Assembly: GCA_041494275.1 (NCBI GenBank)
Contig: JBGQAM010000005.1
Location: 1 to 41,387, forward strand
Length of the DNA stretch: 41,387 nt
Origin: COMBO-56-21 sp041494275
Lineage (GTDB): Archaea; Thermoplasmatota; Thermoplasmata; UBA10834
Direction: 5' to 3'
In this document: positions 15,937 through 24,468 of the stretch, piece after piece
Position numbering within the stretch: position 1 is the first letter of the stretch
Layout of the letters: every line of letters begins with the position of its first letter
The notes under the pieces: model-generated
The model's input: only the letters and a program-made list of their open reading frames with translations
Databases searched by the model: none
Told to the model about the DNA's origin: nothing
Position numbers and translations under genes: made by a program

Positions 15937-16655
15937 GTCGACTTCCGCGGTTTCTTCCCCCTGGTCATCGTCGCGCCTTTGAGCTCAAGGTACTCGGTCG
16001 AGACATTATCGAAACCAGTCCTCTCGAGCAGGTCCTCGTAGACCTTCGTCGAACCGTAGGCCTCGTACGTATCGACAAACGTCCTGTAAGGGTCCCTGCT
16101 CCATCTCTCGCGAGCAACCGAAGGCACAGCCAGGCGTGTGAGAGGCGGAACCATGTGCCTGACATGGAGCTCGAGCATCTTCGCCAGAGGCCCAGGCGGA
16201 GGTTTTGCCATGTCCACGATGAATACCTCTCCGCCATCCCTTAGCACGCGGATCATCTCATCAGCGCCCGCCTTCCTGTCGAAGAAGTCCCTAAATGAGA
16301 ACACGCAGAAGACTTTGTCGACGGATGAATCGGCCAACGGTATCTGCTCGCCAACGCCCTTGAACAGCATCACTCGCTCAGGGTCAAGGATCTCCTTTGA
16401 GATGGCGGACAGTTCGCCGGAGGGCTCGAGCGCGAAAACAGTCTTCGACCGAAGGTGCTTCGTGAAATTGCCGGGTCCGGAGCCAATCTCAAGCACGACA
16501 TCGTCCGGTCCTGCGAAGGATGCGACTCGCTTCCTCCACCTATCGACCATGCCGAACGTGATAAGCCAATTGACGCGTTCATAGTAAGGGCCAACATCCT
16601 CCATTGCGTCCATGACATCGTGCCATTCCCTGTTAGACATGCCTTCTGGATCCAT
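15930..16655 (-). CDS. UbiE/COQ5-like SAM methyltransferase
   Basis: A 241-residue class I methyltransferase with motif I EIGSGPGNFTKHL, an acidic motif II (LEPSGEL), and a post-core FIVDMAKPPPGPLAKMLE segment typical of UbiE-like enzymes. UbiE methylates demethylmenaquinone or related quinones; in this window the adjacent polyprenyl synthase and GGR genes support a lipoquinone substrate, though related archaeal proteins methylate other targets. The ATG at 16655 was chosen with AGGTG upstream; a GTG at 16664 directly after the prenyl synthase stop is an alternative. It is coupled on both sides, to the synthase upstream and to GGR by overlap. Confidence 0.75.
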   Translation of the reverse strand: MDPEGMSNREWHDVMDAMEDVGPYYERVNWLITFGMVDRWRKRVASFAGPDDVVLEIGSGPGNFTKHLRSKTVFALEPSGELSAISKEILDPERVMLFKGVGEQIPLADSSVDKVFCVFSFRDFFDRKAGADEMIRVLRDGGEVFIVDMAKPPPGPLAKMLELHVRHMVPPLTRLAVPSVARERWSRDPYRTFVDTYEAYGSTKVYEDLLERTGFDNVSTEYLELKGATMTRGKKPRKSTC

Positions 16656-16666
16656 CAAACACACAC

Positions 16667-17638
16667 CTACGAATCTCTTTCGAGAACCTTCGCGACCACG
16701 GCTCTTAACGCCTTACTGTATGAGGTATCGGGGAGGCAACCCAGGTGACCGAGGGCTTCCATGCCGTAGTACTCGCCCATTCCTCGGGCCTTTTCGATTG
16801 CGCCAGACTTTACGACCATCTTGGCACATCCTCTGACAGACTCGACAGGAGGGTCTTCTTGAGAAATCACTCCCAGAATCGCCTTCTTTGCGTCATCCGA
16901 ACCCTTGATGGCAAGTAGCGACGGAAGAGTGAGGTTCCCCTCTTTGAGGTCGTTCCCGACCATCTTCCCCGTCTTCTTCTCGTCCCCCGTGAAATCCAGT
17001 ATGTCGTCGACGATCTGGAACGCAATCCCAAGGTCGAGACCGTACTTTCCAAGAGAGGCGATTTCTTCTGAGGAGCCTCCAGCAAGGTATCCGCCGACCA
17101 TAGCGCCCGCCTTGATTGGCTGAGCGGTCTTCCTCTCTGCCACCTGAAGATATGTGTCTATCGTCAGGTCCTTCTTGTGCCGGTACCGGTTCTGGAGGAT
17201 CTCGCCCTCGGCAAGGGCGGCACAGGCGTCGGCAGTTGTTTCTACCACCGTCTTGTCGAAAGTCCCTCCGAGCTGGAAGGCCTTAGCGAACAGGAAGTCC
17301 CCGGTCACGATGGCGTCGTGAAGGCCGAACTTCTTGTACACGGTCTCACGACCGCGTCGAGTCGAGCCTCCATCGTTGATGTCGTCGTGGATGAGAGTTG
17401 CGGAATGTATGAGCTCGAACCCAGCGGCGATGTCCACAATCTTGCGAACATCGCTTCCGCCCAATGCCTTGTAAGCAAGGATGGTCACTGTGGGTCTGAG
17501 CCTCTTACCCCCTGCCTCTATGACATGGAGTGATGCATCAGTCAGGACTTGTTCCTGGGACTTCACCATTTCACGGAGCTTCTCATCGACCATCCCCAGC
17601 TCCTTCTGGATGCCGAAGTCCCACGGCGATGTGGTCAT
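16667..17638 (-). CDS. Polyprenyl diphosphate synthase (geranylgeranyl or longer)
   Basis: A 323-residue trans-isoprenyl diphosphate synthase: GGKRLRP (substrate phosphate binding), first aspartate-rich motif LIHDDIND, and second motif VDDILDFTGD. It elongates allylic diphosphates with IPP. Product length cannot be read with confidence; it could make GGPP for ether lipids or a longer chain for a quinone tail, as suggested by the UbiE-like neighbour. A minus-strand TATA-like AATTAAGTAT at 17662-17671 sits about 28 bases from the ATG, so this three-gene operon (synthase, methyltransferase, GGR) appears to have its own leaderless promoter, separate from complex I. Confidence 0.87.
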   Translation of the reverse strand: MTTSPWDFGIQKELGMVDEKLREMVKSQEQVLTDASLHVIEAGGKRLRPTVTILAYKALGGSDVRKIVDIAAGFELIHSATLIHDDINDGGSTRRGRETVYKKFGLHDAIVTGDFLFAKAFQLGGTFDKTVVETTADACAALAEGEILQNRYRHKKDLTIDTYLQVAERKTAQPIKAGAMVGGYLAGGSSEEIASLGKYGLDLGIAFQIVDDILDFTGDEKKTGKMVGNDLKEGNLTLPSLLAIKGSDDAKKAILGVISQEDPPVESVRGCAKMVVKSGAIEKARGMGEYYGMEALGHLGCLPDTSYSKALRAVVAKVLERDS

Positions 17639-17661
17639 GCACTGCGCATATTGACCATTTC

Positions 17662-17671
17662 ATACTTAATT
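17662..17671 (-). promoter_or_regulatory. TATA-like box of the prenyl synthase operon
   Basis: Minus-strand AATTAAGTAT is centred about 28 bases upstream of the ATG at 17638. This lies in the 106-base gap after nuoN and suggests that the polyprenyl synthase operon is transcribed independently, in addition to any read-through from complex I. Confidence 0.5.
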
Positions 17672-17744
17672 GTAATGCCTGCTGGCCTTCGCAGAATCCG
17701 CGTGTCTGGCTATGCCTGACAAAACCAGAAGTGGTATACGCGAA

Positions 17745-19238
17745 TCAGGGCCATCCGGAGAGCAAACCCGTGAAGGCGGACGCCGCATCCTTGCATACAG
17801 ACACGAACGGATCGGGGAACACTCCGATCAACACGACCATGACGACGGCAAAGGCGATTCCTGCGAACATCATCGGAGGAACTGTGACCTTCTCCTCAGG
17901 GCCCTTCTCCATGTACATGTTCTTGATCACGCGCGCGTAATAGTATAACGAGAGAGCGCTGTTCAGCACGCCCGCAATCGCAAGCCATATCAGCCATGAC
18001 TGGCCGGGCTCCAGCGATGAGTAGACCGCAGATGAGAACAGGACGAACTTGCTAGCGAAGCCGGCGAGCGGCGGGATTCCCGCCAATGAAAGCAGAAACA
18101 AGGTCATCGAGAATGCAAGGAACGGAGAACGCCTGCTCAGTCCCTTGAAATCGTCCAGTTTCTCACCGATCGCCACTGCGCCCATCGCAGCGACGACCAT
18201 GAACGCCCCTGACTTCATGAAGGCGTGCGTTAGGATGTGGAACACGCCTCCCGCGACCGCGTATTGAGTCGCAACGGGCAGAGCGATCAATATGTACCCT
18301 GCCTGTGCGATGGAGGAGTATGCGAGCATCCTCTTGATGTTGGTCTGCGACACCGCAATGAGGTTGCCCACGGTCATGGTCAGGATCGCCAATATCGCAA
18401 CTGCCTCCTCCCACTGAGCCTTGGTGACGAGGATGCCTATCAGGAACACTTTGAACAGGGCCGCAAACCCCATCTTCTTGGAAGCGGCTGCCAGCAGGCC
18501 AGACACAGGCGTCGGAGCGCCCTCATACACGTCCGGTGCCCACATGTGGAATAAGACCATGGCGATCTTGAACCCCAGACCCGCCAGAAGGAGCACTGCG
18601 GCGAGAAGGACCACAGGGTCGGAATCCATTATCCATTGTGGAGATGGACCGGCAAGGACTGCACCTATGCCGCTGATGTTGGTCGTTCCCGCAACACCGT
18701 AGAACAACGATATCGCAAACAGCGTCAGCGCGGAGCTGAACCCACCGACGATAAAGTACTTCGTTGCCGCCTCAGCGGACCTTTTCTCGGTCTTTCGGAA
18801 ACCGGATAGCGCAAACGAGGAGATGCCCGCGATCTCGAGCCCCACGAAGAGCGCGATCAGGTCCGCGGACTCTGCAACAACCGACATGCCAATGATCGCC
18901 AGTAGAACGAGCGCATAGTACTCGCCCTGGTTCTTGTCATTCCTGATGAAGTCGGGCGAACTCAGTACCACAATGATGCCCACGGCGACGAACACCAGCA
19001 GGAACAGGCCAGAGAACACATTGATCTCCAACAGCGGCGTCCCGCTCGCAGGTGGCGTCCAAGTGCCAGCGAACAGCCATGCAACTGTGAGGGCGCCGAT
19101 GGTCAGCAGCGGGATCAGCGCAACCCACGCGAGTATCCTCTTGTCTTTGAAGATGTAGTCCAGGGCGGGCATGACAAGCGCGAACACAATCAGCAGAAGC
19201 TGCGGCATGAACCAGTTCAGGTTGTTCCAGATGTCCAT
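17745..19238 (-). CDS. nuoN: Complex I-type subunit N (antiporter-like)
   Basis: A 497-residue, highly hydrophobic protein of the proton-translocating Mrp/NuoN family with about 14 membrane segments. The proton_antipo_M core is visible around GLGFKIAMVLFHMWAPDVYEGAPTPV, with conserved lysine, followed by SIAQAGYI. It forms one of three proton channels of the membrane arm. GGAGGCGG lies just upstream of the ATG, and the gene starts two bases after the nuoM stop. It is the last gene of the complex I operon. No clear terminator follows in the 106-base gap. Confidence 0.94.
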   Translation of the reverse strand: MDIWNNLNWFMPQLLLIVFALVMPALDYIFKDKRILAWVALIPLLTIGALTVAWLFAGTWTPPASGTPLLEINVFSGLFLLVFVAVGIIVVLSSPDFIRNDKNQGEYYALVLLAIIGMSVVAESADLIALFVGLEIAGISSFALSGFRKTEKRSAEAATKYFIVGGFSSALTLFAISLFYGVAGTTNISGIGAVLAGPSPQWIMDSDPVVLLAAVLLLAGLGFKIAMVLFHMWAPDVYEGAPTPVSGLLAAASKKMGFAALFKVFLIGILVTKAQWEEAVAILAILTMTVGNLIAVSQTNIKRMLAYSSIAQAGYILIALPVATQYAVAGGVFHILTHAFMKSGAFMVVAAMGAVAIGEKLDDFKGLSRRSPFLAFSMTLFLLSLAGIPPLAGFASKFVLFSSAVYSSLEPGQSWLIWLAIAGVLNSALSLYYYARVIKNMYMEKGPEEKVTVPPMMFAGIAFAVVMVVLIGVFPDPFVSVCKDAASAFTGLLSGWP

Positions 19239-19239
19239 G

Positions 19240-20763
19240 TCATCCGCCTCCTAGCAAAGCGGTTACCACCTTGACTGCAGGTCCGATGTACTGGAAGACC
19301 GCCAGCGGAAAGACCCCGAAGATCGCGATCAGAGCGATCAGAGCTCCGACAGGCACTCCCTCGTACCAGCTGACATCGTGCACATGGGTAGTGTCGATCT
19401 TGTCGGTCAACGGGCCGAACATGGACTTCTGCAAGGCCCACAGATAGTAGCCGGCTGTGATGGCCACGCTGAGTATCGGAAGGAAGAGCCACATGGACCA
19501 TATCTGGAACATGCTGGCAAAGACCATGAACTCGGCTGCGAAGCTCACGAGACCCGGCAGTCCTAGCGACGCCAGGAATCCAATCGTCATCATCGTCGCA
19601 GCGATGGGCATCTTCTTGGACAGGCCACCTAGGCTGGGTATCATCCTTGTGCCGCACTTGTGCTGGACCACGCCGCACATCATGAACAAGACTGCTGTCA
19701 CGAGCCCGTGGGCGAACATCTGGAAGACGCCCGCCACGATCCCGAGCTCCGTGAAGGTAGCGAAACCCAGCAGGACGAATCCCATGTGGCTTATCGAGGA
19801 ATACGCGACCATCTTCTTGAGGTCCTTTTGGGCCAGGCACAACATCGCGCCGTACAAGATGCTCACAACGGCGATCACCGCGATGACTATCTGCATCGCT
19901 TCCGCGCCATCGGGAAGACTGGGAATGGCAACTCTGATGATACCGTATCCGCCCATTTTGAGCAGCAGGCCAGCCAGAAGAACGCTGCCTGCAGTTGGCG
20001 CTTCGACATGCGCGTCGGGCAACCACGTATGGAACGGTACCATGGGCACCTTGACGCCGAACCCGAAGAAGGCCGCACCGAAGACGATCAGCTGGAAGCC
20101 CTTCGTGAATTCGGTCTGGCCCGCACGCCAAATGTCCTCCATCCCGAAGGAACCGACGCCAGCCTGGAAATACATCGCCATAATGGATACGAGCAGGGCG
20201 AGGCTCGCGATGTGGGTGTATATGAAGAACTTGATCGCCGCATAGTCCTTCCTGGGTCCTCCCCAGACGCCGATCATGAAGTACATCGGTATCAGGACGA
20301 CCTCCCAGAACACGTAGAACACGAAGTAGTCGAGAGAGGTGAACACGCCCAGGACGCCGACCTCGAGGATCAGCATCAGCCCGAAGTACTCCTTAGGCCT
20401 GAGCTTCGTGTCCCAGGAGAACAGGATCGAAAGGGTGCTGAGAAGTGTCGTCAGAAGGAACAGCGGGAGGCTGATGCCGTCAAGTCCCACCATGTAGTTG
20501 ATCCCAAGGGACTGGATCCATGAGTAAGACTCGTAGAACTGGTAGTTGAAGAAGCCATTTCCACTATGATATCCAGTTGAGGTCGCACCCGGCTCGATGG
20601 CGTAGGCGAGCGTGATCAAGACGGACAGGACCAGCGAGACCAGGGAGAAGCCAAGCGCGACGTACTTGGCGTATTGCTCCCGCTTGCCCAGGAGGAATGT
20701 GACTACCGCGCCGATCAGCGGCATCAGTATGATGATCGAGATTATAGGGATGCCCTCGAACAT
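19240..20763 (-). CDS. nuoM: Complex I-type subunit M (antiporter-like)
   Basis: A 507-residue membrane protein of the NuoM family: conserved YFMIGVWGG, KVPMVPFHTWLPDAHVEAP (with the functional lysine) and MVAYSSISHMGFVLLG. It forms a proton-translocating module of the membrane arm. Three possible starts exist (20781, 20772, 20763); the ATG at 20763 was chosen because GGGGAGG stands 9 bases upstream and the peptide then begins directly with the first membrane segment. It starts two bases after the nuoL stop. Confidence 0.94.
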   Translation of the reverse strand: MFEGIPIISIIILMPLIGAVVTFLLGKREQYAKYVALGFSLVSLVLSVLITLAYAIEPGATSTGYHSGNGFFNYQFYESYSWIQSLGINYMVGLDGISLPLFLLTTLLSTLSILFSWDTKLRPKEYFGLMLILEVGVLGVFTSLDYFVFYVFWEVVLIPMYFMIGVWGGPRKDYAAIKFFIYTHIASLALLVSIMAMYFQAGVGSFGMEDIWRAGQTEFTKGFQLIVFGAAFFGFGVKVPMVPFHTWLPDAHVEAPTAGSVLLAGLLLKMGGYGIIRVAIPSLPDGAEAMQIVIAVIAVVSILYGAMLCLAQKDLKKMVAYSSISHMGFVLLGFATFTELGIVAGVFQMFAHGLVTAVLFMMCGVVQHKCGTRMIPSLGGLSKKMPIAATMMTIGFLASLGLPGLVSFAAEFMVFASMFQIWSMWLFLPILSVAITAGYYLWALQKSMFGPLTDKIDTTHVHDVSWYEGVPVGALIALIAIFGVFPLAVFQYIGPAVKVVTALLGGG

Positions 20764-20765
20764 GA

Positions 20766-22742
20766 CTACCATCCTCCCCACGGGAAAACGTAGACGACGA
20801 ACACAAGAAGCAGGATGATCCCGAGCACAACAAACCCAGTGTACCTCTGCACATTGCCGCTCTGAGCCCTCCTGATAGTCGCTCCCGTGTTCGCGCCGAG
20901 ATACGCGAATCCATTCACGATGCCATCTATGACGTATCTGTCGAATTTATCAGCCACCAGCGAGAACCCGTACCAGACCTTGTATGCGAAGTCGTCGTAG
21001 AACTTGCTGATGTACCATCTGTTCTCAAGCGCCCTCTGTATCGTGCCGGGGACACCTCTAGCGAATACTGATCTGTCGAACCCAGGCACGAAGTATATTC
21101 TGTAGGCCAGGAGGATGCCGGCCGCAGCAAGGCCGAGCGTGACATACGTCAGCGGATCCGTGAAGACAGTCTTCGCGATCTCGATTGCTCCCTCGCCCGC
21201 CGTTCCGATGCCCAATCCAGAGATCGAGCCCTCTACAAACGATTTGAATCCATCCCCGATGAACAGCGCGAATCCTGAAACTACGGCCAATCCAGCAAGG
21301 ATCATCAACGGTACGCTCATGAGCTTCGGAGACTCGTGCGCGTGATAAGCTGTTCGCGGCTCCCCCGCGAAGGTCATGAACCACATCCTGAACATGTAGA
21401 ACGCTGTGAGGAATGCTGTCGCGATGCCGAGGAACCATAGCACGAAGAAGACCGGATCGAACTCGCCGCCCTCGTAGACTCCGGCCAGCACTTCGTCCTT
21501 GCTCCAGAATCCCGAAAGAGGCGGCATGCCAGCAATCGCAAGCGAACCGATGAGCATCGTGATCGAGGTTATCGGCATGTGCTTCCTCAATCCGCCCATG
21601 CTCCTCATGTCGTTGGTTCCGACGGCGTGTATGACGCTGCCAGCGCATAGGAACAGCAGTGCTTTGAAGAATCCGTGGTTCATGAGATGGAACATCGCCG
21701 CAGCGTACCCACCCCCCGAGTGCGCGTGGATGACTAGGTAGCCGCCTGCCCCGAGTCCCAGGATCATGTATCCGAGCTGGCTGATGGTGCTGTAGGCCAG
21801 AACGCGCTTGATGTCGTTCGCGGCCAAGGCGCACGTGGCCGCAATCAAAGCCGTCACTCCGCCGATCACGGCGACGAACAGCAGGCTTTCCGGGGTCTGA
21901 ACCAGCAACGGATATGTCCTCGCGGTGAGGTACACGCCTGCCTTGACCATCGTGGCTGCATGGATGAGCGCGGAGACCGTTGTCGGACCTTCCATCGCGT
22001 CAGGAAGCCATTCGTGGAGCGGAAACTGAGCGCTCTTGCCTATGGCGCCCCCGAATATGAGGGCAGTCGACAGCGTGAGCATGTCTTGAGGTATCACTCC
22101 ACGGGACACGATGCTGTTCGCGCCCTGCCCGAAAAGCGCAGAGAAGTCCAGCACACCAACGTACTTGAAGAGGATGATCAGGCCCGCCATGAACATGATA
22201 TCGCCCACGCGAGTCACGATGAACGCCCTCTTCGCAGCGCTGGCAGCTGACGGTTTCTCGTACCAGAAGCCTATCAGGAGGTAGGAGCACAGACCGACGA
22301 GCTCCCAGAATATGAACATCTGGAGGTAGTTATCCGCAATCACGAGGCCGTACATGACGGATATGAAGAGCATGATCTCGGCGTAGTACCGCCTCCTGCC
22401 CACACCTTCCTCGTGCATGTACGCGCCCGAGTAGACTACGACGAGCGTGCCCACGACAGATATCACCAGCAACATGACGGCAGTTAGCTGGTCGATCCAA
22501 ATGCCGAACTCGACATGGAAGCTGCCGATGACCAGCCATGTGCTCCGAGGAGCGCCCACTGTCAGGGTATGACCATTGATGACGTCCCAGATTACCAGAA
22601 ACGACAAGATGAGAGCGCCGCCCGCTCCAGCAATCGCGTAGCCTGCGCCGTTCTCCCAACCAAGAGTCCTCTTTGGCAGGAGACCGATCAAGATGAACGC
22701 GAGGAAGGGGAAGACCGGAATAAGCCACGCCCACTCCAACAT
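20766..22742 (-). CDS. nuoL: Complex I-type subunit L (antiporter-like, long)
   Basis: A 658-residue NuoL-type membrane subunit. The core is seen at AQFPLHEWLPDAMEGPTPV-like sequence (residues ~220-240) and AYSTISQLGYMILG, and the extra C-terminal part (after residue 500) corresponds to the long lateral helix and final membrane helix that clamp the antiporter-like subunits. This size and extension distinguish NuoL from the hydrogenase-type HyfB/MrpA homologues. GAGGTGG precedes the ATG, which is one base from the nuoK stop. Confidence 0.94.
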   Translation of the reverse strand: MLEWAWLIPVFPFLAFILIGLLPKRTLGWENGAGYAIAGAGGALILSFLVIWDVINGHTLTVGAPRSTWLVIGSFHVEFGIWIDQLTAVMLLVISVVGTLVVVYSGAYMHEEGVGRRRYYAEIMLFISVMYGLVIADNYLQMFIFWELVGLCSYLLIGFWYEKPSAASAAKRAFIVTRVGDIMFMAGLIILFKYVGVLDFSALFGQGANSIVSRGVIPQDMLTLSTALIFGGAIGKSAQFPLHEWLPDAMEGPTTVSALIHAATMVKAGVYLTARTYPLLVQTPESLLFVAVIGGVTALIAATCALAANDIKRVLAYSTISQLGYMILGLGAGGYLVIHAHSGGGYAAAMFHLMNHGFFKALLFLCAGSVIHAVGTNDMRSMGGLRKHMPITSITMLIGSLAIAGMPPLSGFWSKDEVLAGVYEGGEFDPVFFVLWFLGIATAFLTAFYMFRMWFMTFAGEPRTAYHAHESPKLMSVPLMILAGLAVVSGFALFIGDGFKSFVEGSISGLGIGTAGEGAIEIAKTVFTDPLTYVTLGLAAAGILLAYRIYFVPGFDRSVFARGVPGTIQRALENRWYISKFYDDFAYKVWYGFSLVADKFDRYVIDGIVNGFAYLGANTGATIRRAQSGNVQRYTGFVVLGIILLLVFVVYVFPWGGW

Positions 22743-22743
22743 C

Positions 22744-23064
22744 TTACCACCTCAGGATGTTGATTTTGTCAACATCAATAGTCTGATATCTTCTATAGAC
22801 CGACAGCAGAATCGCGAGCCCGACTGCTACCTCGGCTGCCGCGATGGCGATTGAGAACAGGGCGAACACTTGGCCTGACGCATCAGCGGAGCCGTGCAGG
22901 GTCGTGTGGTATGAGCTGAATGCAACCAAGTTGATGTTCGCGGCGTTGAGCATGACCTCGATCGACATGAGCACGACGATGGCGTTCTTCCTTGTGAGCA
23001 CGCCGTAGGCTCCTATGGCGAGCAATAACGAGCTGAAGATCAGCCAATACTGGATGGGGATCAT
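22744..23064 (-). CDS. nuoK: Complex I-type subunit K
   Basis: A 106-residue protein with three membrane segments, containing the conserved intramembrane glutamate of NuoK in VLMSIEVMLNAANINLV, plus a second in AAAEVAVGLAI. Both are part of the proton pathway. The ATG at 23064 overlaps the end of the second NuoJ gene by four bases and follows GAAGGAG. The longer open frame upstream (to 23328) only covers nuoJ in another frame and is not used. Confidence 0.93.
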   Translation of the reverse strand: MIPIQYWLIFSSLLLAIGAYGVLTRKNAIVVLMSIEVMLNAANINLVAFSSYHTTLHGSADASGQVFALFSIAIAAAEVAVGLAILLSVYRRYQTIDVDKINILRW

Positions 23065-23303
23065 TCCTTCTCCTCCTTCGCAAGGAAAATACCACCGAGC
23101 AGTGCAACGAGGAGCAACAGTCCGATCAGCAGGACGATGATACCATAGCCAGAGTCTGTGGTCATCCCGAACAACGTCCTTCCGACATCTTGGTTTGAAG
23201 TCTGGTCCATGTCGCCCTTCGGCCATGAGACTGAGGTGATGGCTCCGATGAACAGCATGGCCATGGCAAGGACCGCGAGGCCGCGAACGATGACGACGTT
23301 CAT
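23061..23303 (-). CDS. nuoJ2: Complex I-type subunit J, C-terminal half (separate gene)
   Basis: An 80-residue protein with two membrane segments (residues 5-25 and 52-74) separated by a short polar loop. It corresponds to the C-terminal half of a normal NuoJ, whose N-terminal half is the preceding gene. Its ATG overlaps the previous stop by four bases (ATGA type) and its stop overlaps the nuoK start the same way. NuoJ is therefore encoded as two tightly coupled genes; split NuoJ/FpoJ genes occur in other archaea, so this is probably a stable arrangement and not a frameshift. Confidence 0.85.
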   Translation of the reverse strand: MNVVIVRGLAVLAMAMLFIGAITSVSWPKGDMDQTSNQDVGRTLFGMTTDSGYGIIVLLIGLLLLVALLGGIFLAKEEKE

Positions 23304-23563
23304 CGCTTCTCACTCTCCATGATTTCACGCCTCGTGAGCATTATTCCGAAGAGTATGACCACGACGACGGCACCAACATAGACAAGAATCTGAACGATCG
23401 CCACGAACTCAGCGCTCAACATGATGAACAAGGCAGCGATAGAGATGAAGCATGTCGCCAGTGCGATAACGCTATGGACTACATCCTTCGAGACGATGAC
23501 GAGCAACGCTGATATCAGAGCTGAAGCGGCCAAGAACAGGAACAAGAACATTTCCCAGGTCAC
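23300..23563 (-). CDS. nuoJ1: Complex I-type subunit J, N-terminal half (separate gene)
   Basis: An 87-residue protein with three membrane segments that matches the N-terminal half of NuoJ (ASALISALLVIVSKDVVHSVIAL and the following FVAIVQILVYVGAVVVVILF, where the conserved pi-bulge region of NuoJ lies). The start is a GTG at 23563 that overlaps the nuoI stop; GGTGA just upstream acts as ribosome binding site. Continuing the frame upstream to 23632 would only read into nuoI. It overlaps the nuoJ2 start by four bases. Confidence 0.87.
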   Translation of the reverse strand: MTWEMFLFLFLAASALISALLVIVSKDVVHSVIALATCFISIAALFIMLSAEFVAIVQILVYVGAVVVVILFGIMLTRREIMESEKR

Positions 23564-24468
23564 TTCTTCACCCCCGGCATCTCGATCGAATTGAACTTGC
23601 ACGCTCTGAAGCACTTGCCGCAGCCGACACACTTCTCGAAAACGAACACCGCGCGCTTCTTGGGCTTGCTCTTCTTGCCATCCTTTAGGGTCTTCTCAGT
23701 CCCCGGCATATCCATCATGTAGATAGCATCCGCGGGACAGGCCTTCGCGCAGGCGCTGCACCCAGTGCAGTTCTTGAGAATGAACTTCGGCTCGGGCATG
23801 TCGAAGTATGATTCGTACATATCCTTCATAGTGAGAGCCTTTTCATGGCATACGACGACGCATTCCCCGCACGCAGTGCACTTGGGAAGCGCTATCTCCG
23901 GCTTCGATTTGCCAACCGACTCAATGGGCATCATGGCTATGCATATCTCCGGGCACTCCCCCGCGCATTTCTCACAACCGGTGCACTTGTCCAAATCGAG
24001 GACAGGCACGGAACGCTTCAGTCTCTCTTCGACGATCTTGTCAGAGTATGCATCGTCCCTGAGCTCCTTCGGACCGAACTTGATCTTCTCCCGGTCTCCG
24101 TCGGCAAGCTCAAATTCGACAGTCTCATGGATGGCAACGGTCGGGCAGACCTCGACGCAGAAACCGCAGAAGAGACATCTGCCCATGTCAACGCCTGGGC
24201 GCTCTATCTTTCCGAGTTCCGGGTCTTCTAGCTTCTCCATCCACATGCAATCGTTCGGACATATCTGGACGCAATTGCCGCAGCCGATGCATCGCTTGAA
24301 GTCCAATGTGTGCTTGCCGCGGTAGGTCGGCGGAAGGTCGAGCTTCTGGTATGGGTAGAGAACTGTGTTTGGCTTGCCAACGATCAGAGATCTCCAGACT
24401 TGCGCGCCTGTCCGCTTCATCGGCCTGAGGACAAAACCGAATGTGCTCTGCTTCTTCTTCGGCGCCAT
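23560..24468 (-). CDS. nuoI: Enlarged complex I-type subunit I with six [4Fe-4S] motifs
   Basis: A 302-residue Fe-S protein, compared with roughly 130-220 residues for usual NuoI. The N-terminal part is NuoI-like (YRGKHTLDFKRCIGCGNC, PxxCxxxE). It carries six complete CxxCxxCxxxC motifs, with cysteines at residues 60-70, 98-108, 162-172, 197-207, 234-244 and 280-290. The first pair is the canonical NuoI ligand set feeding N2; the other four form two additional bi-cluster ferredoxin-like modules. The ATG at 24468 overlaps the nuoH stop by one base, setting the N-terminus. The extra clusters could act as an electron-input domain in place of the missing NuoEFG/FpoF. Cluster occupancy is predicted, not shown. 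Confidence 0.92.
   Translation of the reverse strand: MAPKKKQSTFGFVLRPMKRTGAQVWRSLIVGKPNTVLYPYQKLDLPPTYRGKHTLDFKRCIGCGNCVQICPNDCMWMEKLEDPELGKIERPGVDMGRCLFCGFCVEVCPTVAIHETVEFELADGDREKIKFGPKELRDDAYSDKIVEERLKRSVPVLDLDKCTGCEKCAGECPEICIAMMPIESVGKSKPEIALPKCTACGECVVVCHEKALTMKDMYESYFDMPEPKFILKNCTGCSACAKACPADAIYMMDMPGTEKTLKDGKKSKPKKRAVFVFEKCVGCGKCFRACKFNSIEMPGVKK

Noticed and set aside
19217..20131. Long minus-strand reading frame of about 300 codons inside nuoM
   Set aside because: It is out of frame with nuoM, very rich in arginine and other residues typical of shadow frames in GC-rich DNA, and has no ribosome binding site or recognisable domain.
19660..20523. Plus-strand reading frame of 287 codons opposite nuoM
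   Set aside because: Antisense shadow of nuoM, with composition (many histidines, aspartates and arginines) typical of reversed membrane-protein codons.
21058..21834. Minus-strand 258-codon frame inside nuoL
   Set aside because: Out-of-frame shadow of nuoL, arginine- and histidine-rich, with no domain signature.
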